Shown in pieces: positions 8,710 through 17,423 of a stretch of DNA of 64,000 nt (its first letter is position 1; every line of letters starts with the position of its first letter). The stretch lies in assembly GCA_964545855.1 (NCBI GenBank), contig CAZJHD010000015.1:24634-88633 (forward strand), given 5' to 3'. The translations under genes were made by a program, and so were the position numbers. The DNA comes from CAZJHD01 sp964545855 (lineage in GTDB: Bacteria; Planctomycetota; UBA1135; JACQFD01). The notes below the pieces were generated by a model. It saw nothing but the letters and a program-made list of their open reading frames with translations. It made no database searches and had not been told where the DNA came from.

Positions 8710-9867
8710 ATGTCCGAATCGCTCCGCGTCCCCCTGGCTCTCTCCGCCCTCCTCGTCCTCGCACCCCTGGCGCCTGCTCAGGCGAAGGGGAGCAAGTCGG
8801 CGAGCGGCGATGGCGGAGCCGCAGACTCCAGCCTGGGTCCGGCCCCGAAGGGCGTCGACGAGGCGATCAAGGCGAACGTCGATCGCGGCAAGAAGGAGGC
8901 GGAGATCCTGTCGTCCAGCCTGGGCGGCGATTTCAACGTGGTGCAGGGGCCGACGGTCGCGATCCGAGCCGAGGAATCCATCGAACGACTCTCGGAACTC
9001 GTCAGGATCGCCGAGACGATCGTCGAGACGCTCTCGACCGATCTGGAGGTCGACAAGATGAAGGACCTCTGGGCGGGGAAGCGAGGGCCCTTCAACGTCT
9101 ACTACTTCAAGAGCAAGTCCTCCTTCGGCGACGCTCTCAGGGAGTATCTGGAGAAGCGGTACCCGAGCCACAGCCTCGCACAGCAGAGGCCGATCCTCCT
9201 CGACATCGGCCGATTCATCTACGAGACGCCCAGCCCTCTCAGCGGCGGTCACATCGAGGGCGACTTCGAGTTCGATCTCGCCCACAAGCTCGGCCAGACG
9301 ATCCTTCTCTACACGGCGCGGCTCGGACCTCGATTCCCGGGGCTCCCGAAGGACAAGGAGCGCGACAAGAACGACGAGGACACGATGGAGGGCGAGCACC
9401 TCTCGTGGCTCACCGAGGGGTTCGCGATGTACTCGTCGGTCCGGTTCTTCTCGGCGAACCGCAATTACTGCGTCACGAACGCCAAGTACGTCGGGAACAT
9501 CGCGATCGCCGACAAGGACGTCGACACGGCCTATCGCCTCGTGTGTCTGGAGATGGCCCAGGGCGACGAGAAGTCGAAGGACTTCGCGACCCTCACGCGC
9601 ACCGAGAACAACTCGCTCGACTACCTCGATCTCGCGAAGGCCTGGTCGTTCTTCGACTGGATGATGGAGGCCGAGAACCGGCCGACCCTCGTCAAGGTCA
9701 TCAAGGGCATGCGTGGTCCGAATTCCTTCGCGAAGTCCCTGAAGGTGAACGGCGGCATGTCGCTCTCCGACCTCGAGCAGAAGTGGCGAGACTGGGTGAT
9801 CGACGCCTACGGACGGAAGAAGAAGGCCCCGTCGAGTGCCAAGCCGCCGGGGAAGTCGGCCAAGTAG
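8710..9867 (+). CDS. secreted peptidase-MA-like protein lacking the zinc motif
   Basis: A signal peptide (residues 1-24, ending APAQA) precedes a 360-residue exported domain. Its layout resembles the gluzincin (peptidase MA-like, DUF1570-type) proteins common in Planctomycetota: FNVYYFKSKSSF, then a helix where HExxH would be expected (DLAHKLGQTILLY), then WLTEGFAMYSS, which matches the downstream glutamate helix. The HExxH itself is absent, so it is probably a catalytically inactive relative. The C-terminus is lysine-rich. The start is supported by the GGAGG 6 bp upstream. The substrate or partner is unknown. Confidence 0.7.
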   Translation: MSESLRVPLALSALLVLAPLAPAQAKGSKSASGDGGAADSSLGPAPKGVDEAIKANVDRGKKEAEILSSSLGGDFNVVQGPTVAIRAEESIERLSELVRIAETIVETLSTDLEVDKMKDLWAGKRGPFNVYYFKSKSSFGDALREYLEKRYPSHSLAQQRPILLDIGRFIYETPSPLSGGHIEGDFEFDLAHKLGQTILLYTARLGPRFPGLPKDKERDKNDEDTMEGEHLSWLTEGFAMYSSVRFFSANRNYCVTNAKYVGNIAIADKDVDTAYRLVCLEMAQGDEKSKDFATLTRTENNSLDYLDLAKAWSFFDWMMEAENRPTLVKVIKGMRGPNSFAKSLKVNGGMSLSDLEQKWRDWVIDAYGRKKKAPSSAKPPGKSAK

Positions 9868-9967
9868 GCGGCACGCGGGCCGCGCGCGGGCGCCTGCGAT
9901 TCCGGCTGTCCGCGCGTCTCAGCGGCCGAGGAGAGCAGCCTCTCGCCGCCGACCGAGACCGACCCGC

Positions 9968-11710
9968 TCAGAGCATGTAGAGCAGGGATTCGAGGAAGGC
10001 GTAGGGCAGCCGGTAGTTCACGTTGAAGAACGACTCCGAGATCAAGGGATAGTCGAAACGATCCCCCATTCCGGAGAGCGCGATCACGCTGAAGAGCGCG
10101 AGGTCTCCTCGCGAGTCCTTCTCGAGGGCCTTCTCGAGCGTGTCGATCGCGGCTCGACCCCGAGAGAGGTTCAGAGCGAGCGCGGCGTGCTCGCGCACCA
10201 CGTCGCGCGAATCCCCGATCAACACCTCCGCGAGCGCCGGCGCGGCCGCCGCGCTGCGATGGAGACCGATCGCGAGGCAGAGGCCACGCCGCCAGAGGTC
10301 GACCTTGTCGGGATCGTCCTTCAGGATCGTCAGCAACTTCTCGAGGCTGCCCTCGGGCCGAATGAGGCCCAGCGCGATCGCGCAGTACCCGCGGAAATCG
10401 GCCTTCGTCCCGCGCGCCTTCACGAGCTCGAAGAGCGGCTCGACCGCGGCAGGCTCGCCGAGGAGACCGAGGGCGATCGCCGCGGAGCCGCGGACGTTGT
10501 CCTCCGAGTTGAGCGCGAGGATCTTCAGCAGCTCCGCCGAGGAACCTCGATCGCCGAGGAGACCGAGGCCGAGCGCCGCGAACGACTTCACCGTCCGGGA
10601 GCCCTTGACCTGGAGGGCGGCACGAAGCGCGTCGCGAGCCTCCTGGCCCCCGAGCCGTCCGAGAGAGATGGCCGCGAATCCTCGCGTCTGCTCGTCGTTG
10701 TCCTCGGCGAGGGAGGCCGAGAGCGGCGCGACGGCGGCGCGATCGCCGAGGTCACCGAGCGCTTGGGCCGCCGCGCGGCGGATCTCGATGTTCTTCTCCT
10801 CGAGGGACTGGAGGAGCGGGATCAGGGCGCTCGGGTCGCCGATCCGGCCGAGCGCCTGGAGGAGCAGGGTCTCCATCGGGCGCGACCGCGACGCTCGATC
10901 GACCCGAAGAGTCTTGAAGGTCGTGATCAGATAGGGGGTCGAATCCCGGTCGCGGCACATCCCGAGCGCCAAGACGGCCGCCAGGAAGACGTTCTCGTCG
11001 ACGCCATCGACGGTGTCTGTGCGAAGGTGCTTCTCCAGGTACTGACGGAGCACGCGAGCTCCCTCGCGGCGGCCGTTCAAGCCGATGCCGAGCGCTGCGG
11101 CGGCGCGCACCTCCGGGGACACCTGCTCCTCGTCGTGGAGCAGGGCGATCAATCGGGAGAGCACGGCCCGATCGTCGATGAGTCCCATCGCGATCGTGGC
11201 GAATCGCTTCGTCTCGAGTTCTCCGGTCTCGATCAGGTCCTCCAGGATCGGCAACGACTCGCGAGCACCGATCCGGCCGAGTCCGAGGGCTGCGTAGCGA
11301 ACGACTCGTGGATCCGTCGATCCAACGGCCTTGCGGAGCGCACGCGCGATCGTCGTCCGCGCGTCCTCCGCTCGCACGAGCCCCTGATCGGGGATCGGAT
11401 CGACCGTCGGAGGAAGCACCGTCAGGATCTCGCGCCTCCGAAAGTCCCGCGATCGGAGGAGGAGGTCCTTGTTCACCTCGAACCAGAATTCCCAGCGGTT
11501 GTACCCCTCGAGGAACCCGACGGGATCGAGGAGCGGGCTCCCCGGATTCGCCGTGGGTGGAATGCCCGGCGTCCCCGTGGGGCTCGGTGTCGAGCCGATG
11601 GCAACGAGGTCCTGGATCGGTCCCCGGTACTGCGCCGTCTTCGAGTCGGACGGCGTGGAGCCGGCGTGCGGCGAGGAGAGTGCGACAGTGAGAGCGAAGA
11701 GCGCGAGCAC
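9968..11710 (-). CDS. secreted HEAT-repeat protein
   Basis: The start is a GTG at 11710 because GGAGG lies 5 bp upstream and a signal peptide (VLALFALTVALSSPHAG) follows at once. The 580-residue product has a short Pro/Thr-rich linker, a DPVGFLEGYNRWEFWFEVNK block, then a chain of HEAT/PBS-lyase-like repeats (roughly residues 110-570) with recurring units such as RYAALGLGRIG, RGFAAISLGRLGG and GSAAIALGLLGEP. Such alpha-solenoids bind other proteins. The W-rich N-terminal block followed by HEAT repeats is a pattern I associate with planctomycete exported proteins. It lies downstream of the sigma/anti-sigma/RseB-like genes on the same strand, 213 bp away. Confidence 0.85.
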   Translation of the reverse strand: MLALFALTVALSSPHAGSTPSDSKTAQYRGPIQDLVAIGSTPSPTGTPGIPPTANPGSPLLDPVGFLEGYNRWEFWFEVNKDLLLRSRDFRRREILTVLPPTVDPIPDQGLVRAEDARTTIARALRKAVGSTDPRVVRYAALGLGRIGARESLPILEDLIETGELETKRFATIAMGLIDDRAVLSRLIALLHDEEQVSPEVRAAAALGIGLNGRREGARVLRQYLEKHLRTDTVDGVDENVFLAAVLALGMCRDRDSTPYLITTFKTLRVDRASRSRPMETLLLQALGRIGDPSALIPLLQSLEEKNIEIRRAAAQALGDLGDRAAVAPLSASLAEDNDEQTRGFAAISLGRLGGQEARDALRAALQVKGSRTVKSFAALGLGLLGDRGSSAELLKILALNSEDNVRGSAAIALGLLGEPAAVEPLFELVKARGTKADFRGYCAIALGLIRPEGSLEKLLTILKDDPDKVDLWRRGLCLAIGLHRSAAAAPALAEVLIGDSRDVVREHAALALNLSRGRAAIDTLEKALEKDSRGDLALFSVIALSGMGDRFDYPLISESFFNVNYRLPYAFLESLLYML

Positions 11711-11923
11711 GTGGGCCTCCGGGGATCCTTCGGATATCGGATGGCGACCGCCGAGGACCGAAGATGGAGCGCGAAGGAGAGTGGACCGACGGTCGGCCCT
11801 TACTCCGCGCCGCCGAGCGAGATGCACCGTAATCCGGCGCACGAGACGGCTCCAGCGCGCGGATGGGCCAACGTCACGGCCCAGTCCGAGAGTCGCTCGA
11901 ATCGGCGACGCGCGCGCTGCGCT

Positions 11924-12928
11924 CTATCGCAAGTATCCGGCGACCATTCCGCCGAGATCGTTCGCGGAGACTCGCCCGAAGGCGACGATCGCGTGGACGT
12001 CCTTGGTCGCCGCCACGACGTTCACGGCTCCCAGCTGGTAGCTCGCCAGCACGATCTCGCGGTCGAGCGAACTCGTCGCGGCCGGAAGATCCCAAGCGCC
12101 GCTCATCGCATCTCCCTGGATCACGAAGACGTGCTCGAGCCCATCGGTGAATCGGCTCCATCTCGCGACGGTCTTCGAGGTGCCGAGATCGATTTCGACA
12201 TCCCGCCAGGCGGCCGGACGGAAACCCGCCGGGATCCACGTCGGCGCGAGGATCGCGAGGGCTGCCTCACCGGTTTCCGGCGAGGCTGCGCTTCGATCGT
12301 GCTCGGGCGGCGCCTGCGGAAGGCTCGAAGGATCCTCGGGCGTCCGTGCGACGGCTCCGATCTCGATCGACCGGTACTCCATCCGGAACACGAGATCGCC
12401 CAGCTCGCCGAAGCGATCGACCCTGAGCGGAAGGCCAGAGACTCGGTCGGACCAGACCTCCACGGCCTTCTGCCCCGATGCACGCTTCGTGAACTCGAGG
12501 TGGAGCGCCGGATGCCCGAGGATCGTCTCCTCGCCGGGCACGAGTCGGACGCGGTAGTTCTCGAGGAGCAACGCCACGTCGCCGAGGGCCAGGTCGCGGA
12601 ACGTGTGCAGGAATCGCCCCTCCAGGAGGAACATCAGCCGCGCCGTCGGGGAGGGCGCTCCCGAGCCATCGTCGAGAAGGTCCAATCCCACGTCCTCGCC
12701 GCCGTCGTCGAAGACCGCCTCCACGTGCCGCTGAAGCGTGCCGTTCTCGAGGTACCAGACCTCGCGCACGCCCCGATAGGACTGGCGGCCCGATCCGATG
12801 GACGTCGCGCGAGCCAGGGCGAGCAACGCTTGCTCCGTCTCGGAATCGGAGCACCCGGGCGCGAACGTGCAGATCGTCGCGAGCAGCAGCGCGAGGAGGC
12901 CTCGATGGGACTTGGGGGCGCGGTCCAT
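11924..12928 (-). CDS. RseB/MucB-like lipoprotein regulator
   Basis: The 334-residue product has a lipoprotein signal ending TFAPGCSDS. Its N-terminal domain (about 30-200) resembles the LolA/RseB fold: a curved sheet with YRGVREVWYLENG, HTFRDLAL, and GHPALHLEFTKRASGQKAVEVW, where a lipid or misfolded lipoprotein would be sensed. A smaller C-terminal domain (about 230-334) starts with PTWIPAGF, the pattern of the RseB C-terminal domain, and ends with GAVNVVAATKDV. In proteobacteria RseB binds the anti-sigma factor in the periplasm and protects it from cleavage. It follows the anti-sigma gene by 6 bp. The lipid anchor is unusual, since classical RseB is soluble. Confidence 0.75.
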   Translation of the reverse strand: MDRAPKSHRGLLALLLATICTFAPGCSDSETEQALLALARATSIGSGRQSYRGVREVWYLENGTLQRHVEAVFDDGGEDVGLDLLDDGSGAPSPTARLMFLLEGRFLHTFRDLALGDVALLLENYRVRLVPGEETILGHPALHLEFTKRASGQKAVEVWSDRVSGLPLRVDRFGELGDLVFRMEYRSIEIGAVARTPEDPSSLPQAPPEHDRSAASPETGEAALAILAPTWIPAGFRPAAWRDVEIDLGTSKTVARWSRFTDGLEHVFVIQGDAMSGAWDLPAATSSLDREIVLASYQLGAVNVVAATKDVHAIVAFGRVSANDLGGMVAGYLR

Positions 12929-12934
12929 CGAGGC

Positions 12935-13567
12935 TCAGCCCTTTTGGGGGTCGAACACCCCGCCTGAAAGGAGAGTCGCTCGCGCTCTCAACGCCACCTG
13001 GAGCTCCGAAGCGGGTCGATGATCGACCTGGAACGGCGGGGGTGGGGGCGTGCTGCCGCCAGGCCCGAAGAGGAGTGCGACTCCGACGCCGCCGAGGACC
13101 ATCGCTGCGAGCGCCATCCGACGCGCCAATCGCACTCGATGCAGCCGGACGACCCTTCTCGGACGCACCGCGAGGACGGGACCCCTCAACACGCGCGCGT
13201 CGAGTTCCGCGGGCACGTCGATCCGCGCGAGCTTCCGGATCAGGACGCGCGCCAACACGTCGATCGCCCCCAGCTGATCCACGCGTGCGTCGAGATCGGC
13301 GGGAACGGCCACCCGCGGCGCGCGCGCCATTCGGACGACCGCTCGCCGAACCTGGGCGCGCGCCTCCACGGCGGCGAAGCAGGGCGCACATTCGGCGCGA
13401 TGCCGCTCCCATGCGACGAAGTCGAACGAGGTGCCGTCGTCGGCCCTCCGTTCACTCACGAGCCGACCACCCTCTCCCGCAGCGATTCGGTCGATCCCGT
13501 CCTCCAGCATCGCGAGGAACGACGAGCATTCCTGCGATCGGGGCGACTCTCGGGGATCGAAGCTCAT
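12935..13567 (-). CDS. zinc-finger (ZAS/zf-HC2) anti-sigma factor
   Basis: This 210-residue protein has the H-x3-C-x2-C anti-sigma zinc motif at H56, C60 and C63 (HRAECAPC) in its cytoplasmic N-terminal region. A single membrane helix follows at about 149-166 (RMALAAMVLGGVGVALLF), then a short periplasmic tail with a proline run. It should hold the sigma factor encoded immediately upstream (5-bp gap) inactive at the membrane, while its outer tail could contact the RseB-like lipoprotein encoded 6 bp downstream. The central part contains two related PADLDARV and PAELDARV segments, an internal repeat. Confidence 0.87.
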   Translation of the reverse strand: MSFDPRESPRSQECSSFLAMLEDGIDRIAAGEGGRLVSERRADDGTSFDFVAWERHRAECAPCFAAVEARAQVRRAVVRMARAPRVAVPADLDARVDQLGAIDVLARVLIRKLARIDVPAELDARVLRGPVLAVRPRRVVRLHRVRLARRMALAAMVLGGVGVALLFGPGGSTPPPPPFQVDHRPASELQVALRARATLLSGGVFDPQKG

Positions 13568-13572
13568 GGGTT

Positions 13573-14301
13573 CTAGGGGCGAAGGTGCTTCTCGGTGACT
13601 CGCACCAGATAGGGCTCCAGGGCTGCGTGGGCCCGCGCGAGGCGCGACTTCACGGTGCCAATGGAGCAGCGAAGGACTTCGGCAACTTCCTCGTAGGAGA
13701 GATTCTCGAGATAGCGGAGGACGACGATGGTTCGGAGCTTGGGAGAGAGGCGATCGATGGCTGCCTGGATGTCAGACGCGAGCTCGTTCCGCTCCGCAAT
13801 GCTCCGCGGTCTCGACGATCCGTCGTCCGTGGGCGCAAGGGCCCTCGCATCTCCACCGGGCCGCGATTCCTCCATCAGCGCATCGAGTGACGCGACGGAC
13901 TTCGAAGAGGAACGGCGACACAGATCGATGCTCGCGTTGACGGTGATTCGGTAGACCCAACTGGAGAACTTCGACTGGAAGCGGAAATCGCGAACCTTGC
14001 GGAAGAGGATTGCAAACGTCTCTTGCGATGCATCGAGCGCGTCCGCCGCGTTGCCAGTGATGCGATAGGCGACGTTGTAGACACGATCTTTGTAGACGTC
14101 GTAGAGCTCTGCGAATCGAACGTCGAACTGAGAGCCCTCCGCCTCTTGGCAGCGGTGGATCAGATCGGCGTCGGGCCCATTCCGGGCCTCCTGGTCGGAC
14201 GGCGATTTCACGACCCTTTGTTCCCTTTCGAAGAGAATCTGACGCCGTTTACGGAGGCACCAGCGGACTCTGGCCTCGCCGTGGCGGGAGATTTTCCCCA
14301 C
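13573..14301 (-). CDS. ECF-family RNA polymerase sigma factor
   Basis: The product is a group IV sigma factor. Region 2 is clear (FAELYDVYKDRVYNVAYRI through AILFRKVRDFRFQSKFSSW), and region 4 ends with the helix-turn-helix SYEEVAEVLRCSIGTVKSRL. A low-complexity linker of about 45 residues joins them. It should direct polymerase to envelope-stress genes, probably including its own operon. The start given is a GTG at 14301 with a TACGAT box just upstream; an alternative GTG at 14211 would remove 30 residues of basic, poorly GC3-biased sequence. It heads a unit with the anti-sigma and RseB-like genes. Confidence 0.93.
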   Translation of the reverse strand: MGKISRHGEARVRWCLRKRRQILFEREQRVVKSPSDQEARNGPDADLIHRCQEAEGSQFDVRFAELYDVYKDRVYNVAYRITGNAADALDASQETFAILFRKVRDFRFQSKFSSWVYRITVNASIDLCRRSSSKSVASLDALMEESRPGGDARALAPTDDGSSRPRSIAERNELASDIQAAIDRLSPKLRTIVVLRYLENLSYEEVAEVLRCSIGTVKSRLARAHAALEPYLVRVTEKHLRP

Positions 14302-14324
14302 TCGCCGCTCTTCCCTCGGACCTG

Positions 14325-14330
14325 ATCGTA
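14325..14330 (-). promoter_or_regulatory. possible -10 box (TACGAT) of the sigma-factor operon
   Basis: On the minus strand TACGAT lies 23 bp upstream of the GTG at 14301, with GTTCCC 17 bp further upstream as a weak -35 candidate. The 258-bp gap 14302-14559 holds nothing else that I can identify; a T-arm-like GTTCGAGT stretch here does not fold into a tRNA. Confidence 0.3.
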
Positions 14331-14559
14331 GCCCGAGTGCGACCCACGGGAACTCGAACGCCGGCGCCCCGCAGGGGCTCCTTTCGACGACGCGCCGCGC
14401 GAAGACGGCGAACTCCCTCCCCCCACGAGCGCCGACTTCTCGATCACGCGGACGCCGGGAGCTGGAATCCGGGCGTTCCCGTGCGGCCCACTCCTCGGCG
14501 CGACCTGAGGATCGGTGCGACTCTCGGCCTGCTCCCGATCCCAGCCCGAGGTCATGTCC

Positions 14560-15540
14560 TCAGTTGCCGCCCCCGACGAGTGCCAGCGGGTCGATGGTCC
14601 GCAGCGTCCTTCCCACCTGCGAATCACACGCAACGGGGGAGCAAAGAGCGCCCGCGAGAGGCATGCAGTCGGCGGTCGTGGTCTCCAGGACGAGAATCGC
14701 CGGAGGCTCCACCGCGACGACCTGATTCGTGATCATGCAGACCATGTCGGGCGCGTAGCCCGGAGGCAGCATCACGACCTTCAGGGGGCGGAAGGACCCA
14801 GCTCCTCCACCACCAGGCGCCACGGGCATGTAGCTGAGCGAGGTGCCGTCCGTGTCGCCCACGCTCGTCGTCGTGAACATCGCGACGCTCGAGTAGGTCG
14901 ATCCCGCGACGGTCGCGGAGAAGGCGACCGTGAACTGCGAGTAGCCGTCGAAGGACGAGAAGAGGTTCACCGCGCTCACGGGGAACCAGCTGTCCGACGA
15001 AACCGCGATCGATCCGCCCTCGAAGTTCTGCTGCGCGATCCAGCCCGAGAGGATGGGATCCGTCAGGTCGAGTGCGGCAGGACCCTGGCCGAAGAAATCC
15101 GGCGCGTAGAGGAGCCCGAGCGGATTCGCGATCTCCAGCACGTCGCCATTCGGCACGTAGACGGAGACGTGGAGGTGGAAGCTCTCCCCCTCGATGTAGC
15201 CGAGCACGCGGACCGACGGCGTCGCGATAGCCGCGGCGTCGGGAACACTCGCGGAGTCGATCGGGTCGGTGCCGAGGATCGCCTCGATCATGTCCTCGAC
15301 ACCGTCGCCGTCCGAATCACGGCTCGAATTCGAGCCTCCGAACTGCGCCTCGAGGGAATCCGCGAGCCCATCGGCGTCGGCATCCACGCCGGGCTGCGTG
15401 ACGCCAGGCTGCGCGCGCAGCGGGCTCGACGACGGGCTGGAAGCGAACCAGAATCCGAAGCCGAGAACGCCTAGGCCGAGGAGCAGCGAACTCGCTCGGA
15501 AGGAAGCCTCACGCGCGTGCGTGCGCCACCGGGCAATCAT
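14560..15540 (-). CDS. membrane-anchored or secreted protein with calcium-binding (thrombospondin type 3-like) repeats
   Basis: From the ATG at 15540 the product is 326 residues. A basic start (MIARWRTHAR) and a hydrophobic segment (LLLGLGVLGFGFWFAS) form a signal or anchor. Then come two acidic Ca2+-binding repeats, DADADGLADSLEAQFG and DSDGDGVEDMIEAILGTDP, the dockerin/TSP3-like pattern frequent in secreted planctomycete proteins. The rest (about residues 100-326) is a beta-rich domain I cannot assign, with paired cysteines near the C-terminus (DCMPLAGALCSPVACDS). An upstream ATG at 15651 is possible but would bury the signal segment. Confidence 0.72.
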   Translation of the reverse strand: MIARWRTHAREASFRASSLLLGLGVLGFGFWFASSPSSSPLRAQPGVTQPGVDADADGLADSLEAQFGGSNSSRDSDGDGVEDMIEAILGTDPIDSASVPDAAAIATPSVRVLGYIEGESFHLHVSVYVPNGDVLEIANPLGLLYAPDFFGQGPAALDLTDPILSGWIAQQNFEGGSIAVSSDSWFPVSAVNLFSSFDGYSQFTVAFSATVAGSTYSSVAMFTTTSVGDTDGTSLSYMPVAPGGGGAGSFRPLKVVMLPPGYAPDMVCMITNQVVAVEPPAILVLETTTADCMPLAGALCSPVACDSQVGRTLRTIDPLALVGGGN

Positions 15541-15966
15541 GGGCCGGGTCGTCGCGGCTCCGTCGAGAGACACGTCCCGGTGCGTCGACGCCGACTCGAT
15601 CGTCCATTCGTCGGCGACGCGACGCTGAACGGAATTCGCGACTCGGTTCATTCGGTGCGGAACTGCCACTTCGGTGCGATCCAACGGCGTCCAGTACCAG
15701 AGGTCGACGTGCGCGTCGCGACGAGACTCGCGCCTACACACGTCCGGTGAAAACGAGATTCGGCAAGGGTCAGACTAGTCCGGTACGTCGAAGCCCCGCA
15801 ACCGAGAAAATCACTTGCGCGACGTCGGCGCAACACTCGCTCGCGCGTCCTCGGATCGCGGAGAGCTCGCGCTTGCGCGTGGGTCGGTCCGCGCTCGACG
15901 AGCTTCGGCTCGCGCACGGCGCGAATGCATGCACCGAGGTGCCCATCGCGTGTGCTTGTCGTGTGC

Positions 15967-15995
15967 TTGCGCCCTCGCGGAGGGACGCGTACCGT
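15967..15995 (+). promoter_or_regulatory. sigma-70-like promoter of tRNA-Arg
   Basis: TTGCGC (15967-15972) and TACCGT (15990-15995) are separated by 17 bp. Transcription would start around 16002, a few bases before the mature tRNA at 16009. The rest of the 15541-16008 gap holds no gene that I can support. Confidence 0.6.
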
Positions 15996-16008
15996 CCCGC
16001 CGCTTCGT

Positions 16009-16085
16009 GCGCCGGTAGCTCAGCTGGATAGAGCGTTAGCCTCCGGAGCTAAAGGTCGCGCGTTCGAATCGCGCCCGGCGTACCA
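16009..16085 (+). tRNA. tRNA-Arg (anticodon CCG)
   Basis: The 77-nt sequence folds as a complete cloverleaf. The 7-bp acceptor is GCGCCGG paired with CCGGCGT (one G-T pair), and the D-arm is GCTC/GAGC. The anticodon arm TTAGC-CTCCGGA-GCTAA places CCG at positions 34-36, reading CGG codons. The T-arm is GCGCG-TTCGAAT-CGCGC. The 3' CCA is encoded (16083-16085). The antisense strand gives a spurious protein-like reading that should not be annotated. Confidence 0.97.
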
Positions 16086-16355
16086 CCGCAACCTTGGGAT
16101 CGAGAGGAGCTTGTATCGGAGAGTCCCAAGGATCCCCGGGGAAGCGGGAGCCGCGGCCGAGGCGGCACGACATCGCGCCCGCTGAGTCACGGGACGGGGT
16201 CGGAGGAAAATGCCCATTCGGTCGACGCGTGCGAGCCCCTTTCACGGGCATGCGCCCCGCGCGGTTTCGAGCCGGTGACCCGGGACGCGGCTCCCACGCG
16301 CGTTCGCGTCCGGCGGGTGGGAGGGAATCGAGTCCCGACGCACCCGGAACCTGCC

Positions 16356-17366
16356 GTGGATCGCCCTTCGACCGCCTCTCTCTGGCTTCCGATCGCGCTC
16401 GCTTCGCTCGCCGCGATTGCACCCTCGGCATCGGCCCAGGGCGCGGGGGCCTTCGGCGGAGAGACGCTCGGGCGCGTGGCCGTGCTTCCCATCGAGGGAG
16501 CTCTCGCCGACCGCGCGAAGTCGACGATCCGACGCCACCTCGGCAGCTTCCTCCAGGACCGCGGCTACGCGACGCTCGACGCGGACCTCCTCGACTCGCG
16601 CCTCACCCGCGAGGGCTTGAAGCCGTGGGAGCCGAGGTGGCTCCCCGCGGACGACCGGATCGCGGCGATCGGTCTCGAGATCGGCGTCGACGCGATCCTC
16701 GTCGGACACGGGTTCGACGAGTCGAATCTGTCGGCCGTCTTCTTCTTCGACCGCTCTTTCTCGGGGCGCATCCGCATCCTGTCGGCGAAGACGGGCCGAA
16801 CCCTCTGGTCCGCCGAGGCGAGCGAAGGACACACCGGCGGACTCCTGCTCCAGAGCGGGCAGGCGATTCGCGCGATTTCCGACACTCTCTCGAAGAGCAA
16901 CGAGATCGTCCTCGAGCAGCTCGCCGTCGGCCTCGCCATGGAGCTCGTTTCCGATCTGCCCCGCAACGCGAAGCCGGTCGCCCTCGGACCCCGACCGGTC
17001 GTCGAGCGCGTGTCGGTCGCCCCAGAGCTGCGGAGCTCCGCGGCCGCGCAAACACTCGGCGCCGGCGACGTCCTCATCGTGGAGGCGCACGGCACGGCCG
17101 GTGGTCGCGGCCGCGCGGCGGTTCCCGGCGTGGCGGGATCCCTTCCCCTCGTGGAGCAGGCACCCGGCGTCTATCGAGGATCGATGCGCATCGAAGCGGG
17201 GAGCGGCGTCCGCGAGGGCAAGGTCTCCGTCGCGATCTACGACGCCTATGGGCGGGCGAGCCGACCCGCCGCGAGCGACTCGGTCCTTCGCGTCGCCGCG
17301 CCGCGCTCTCCGCGGATCGACGAGGGACACGCAGTCGCGATCGCGGGACGCCGGCCCCGATCTTGA
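16356..17366 (+). CDS. GNA1162/DUF799-like exported protein
   Basis: From a GTG at 16356 the 336-residue product has a signal peptide ending APSASAQ. The next ~170 residues look like the GNA1162/DUF799 and CsgG/LpoB-related anticodon-binding-like fold: GRVAVLPIEGAL, a paired helix region, GYATLDADLLDSRL, and GVDAILVGHGFDESN, the strand-turn-strand in which family members read VDAVL. A C-terminal beta domain with VYRGSMRIEAGSGV follows. Members of these families are envelope proteins, some in trans-envelope assemblies. The next gene has the same two-domain plan, so the two are tandem paralogues. An upstream GTG at 16275 adds only a basic stretch. Confidence 0.62.
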   Translation: MDRPSTASLWLPIALASLAAIAPSASAQGAGAFGGETLGRVAVLPIEGALADRAKSTIRRHLGSFLQDRGYATLDADLLDSRLTREGLKPWEPRWLPADDRIAAIGLEIGVDAILVGHGFDESNLSAVFFFDRSFSGRIRILSAKTGRTLWSAEASEGHTGGLLLQSGQAIRAISDTLSKSNEIVLEQLAVGLAMELVSDLPRNAKPVALGPRPVVERVSVAPELRSSAAAQTLGAGDVLIVEAHGTAGGRGRAAVPGVAGSLPLVEQAPGVYRGSMRIEAGSGVREGKVSVAIYDAYGRASRPAASDSVLRVAAPRSPRIDEGHAVAIAGRRPRS

Positions 17367-17411
17367 ACGGCCGTCGTCGCGGAGGCCTCGAACCAGCGAG
17401 GCCATCGCCGC

Positions 17412-17417
17412 TACGCT
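17412..17417 (+). promoter_or_regulatory. possible -10 box placed for a leaderless transcript
   Basis: TACGCT ends 6 nt before the GTG start at 17424, so a transcript initiated at the usual distance would begin at or next to the start codon. No ribosome binding site is present in between. Confidence 0.35.
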
Positions 17418-17423
17418 CCGCGC

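Noticed and set aside
14330..14400. Possible tRNA on the minus strand, suggested by a GTTCGAGT stretch
   Set aside because: The stems needed on either side of the loop do not pair and no anticodon arm can be formed.
16091..16128. Hairpin CCTTGGGA/TCCCAAGG downstream of the tRNA as a terminator
   Set aside because: The 8-bp stem is separated by a loop of about 25 nt and lacks a T-tract, so it is too weak to call.
16020..16217. Minus-strand frame reading WYAGRDSNARPLAPEAN
   Set aside because: This is the well-known spurious translation of the antisense of a tRNA; it lies over the tRNA-Arg.
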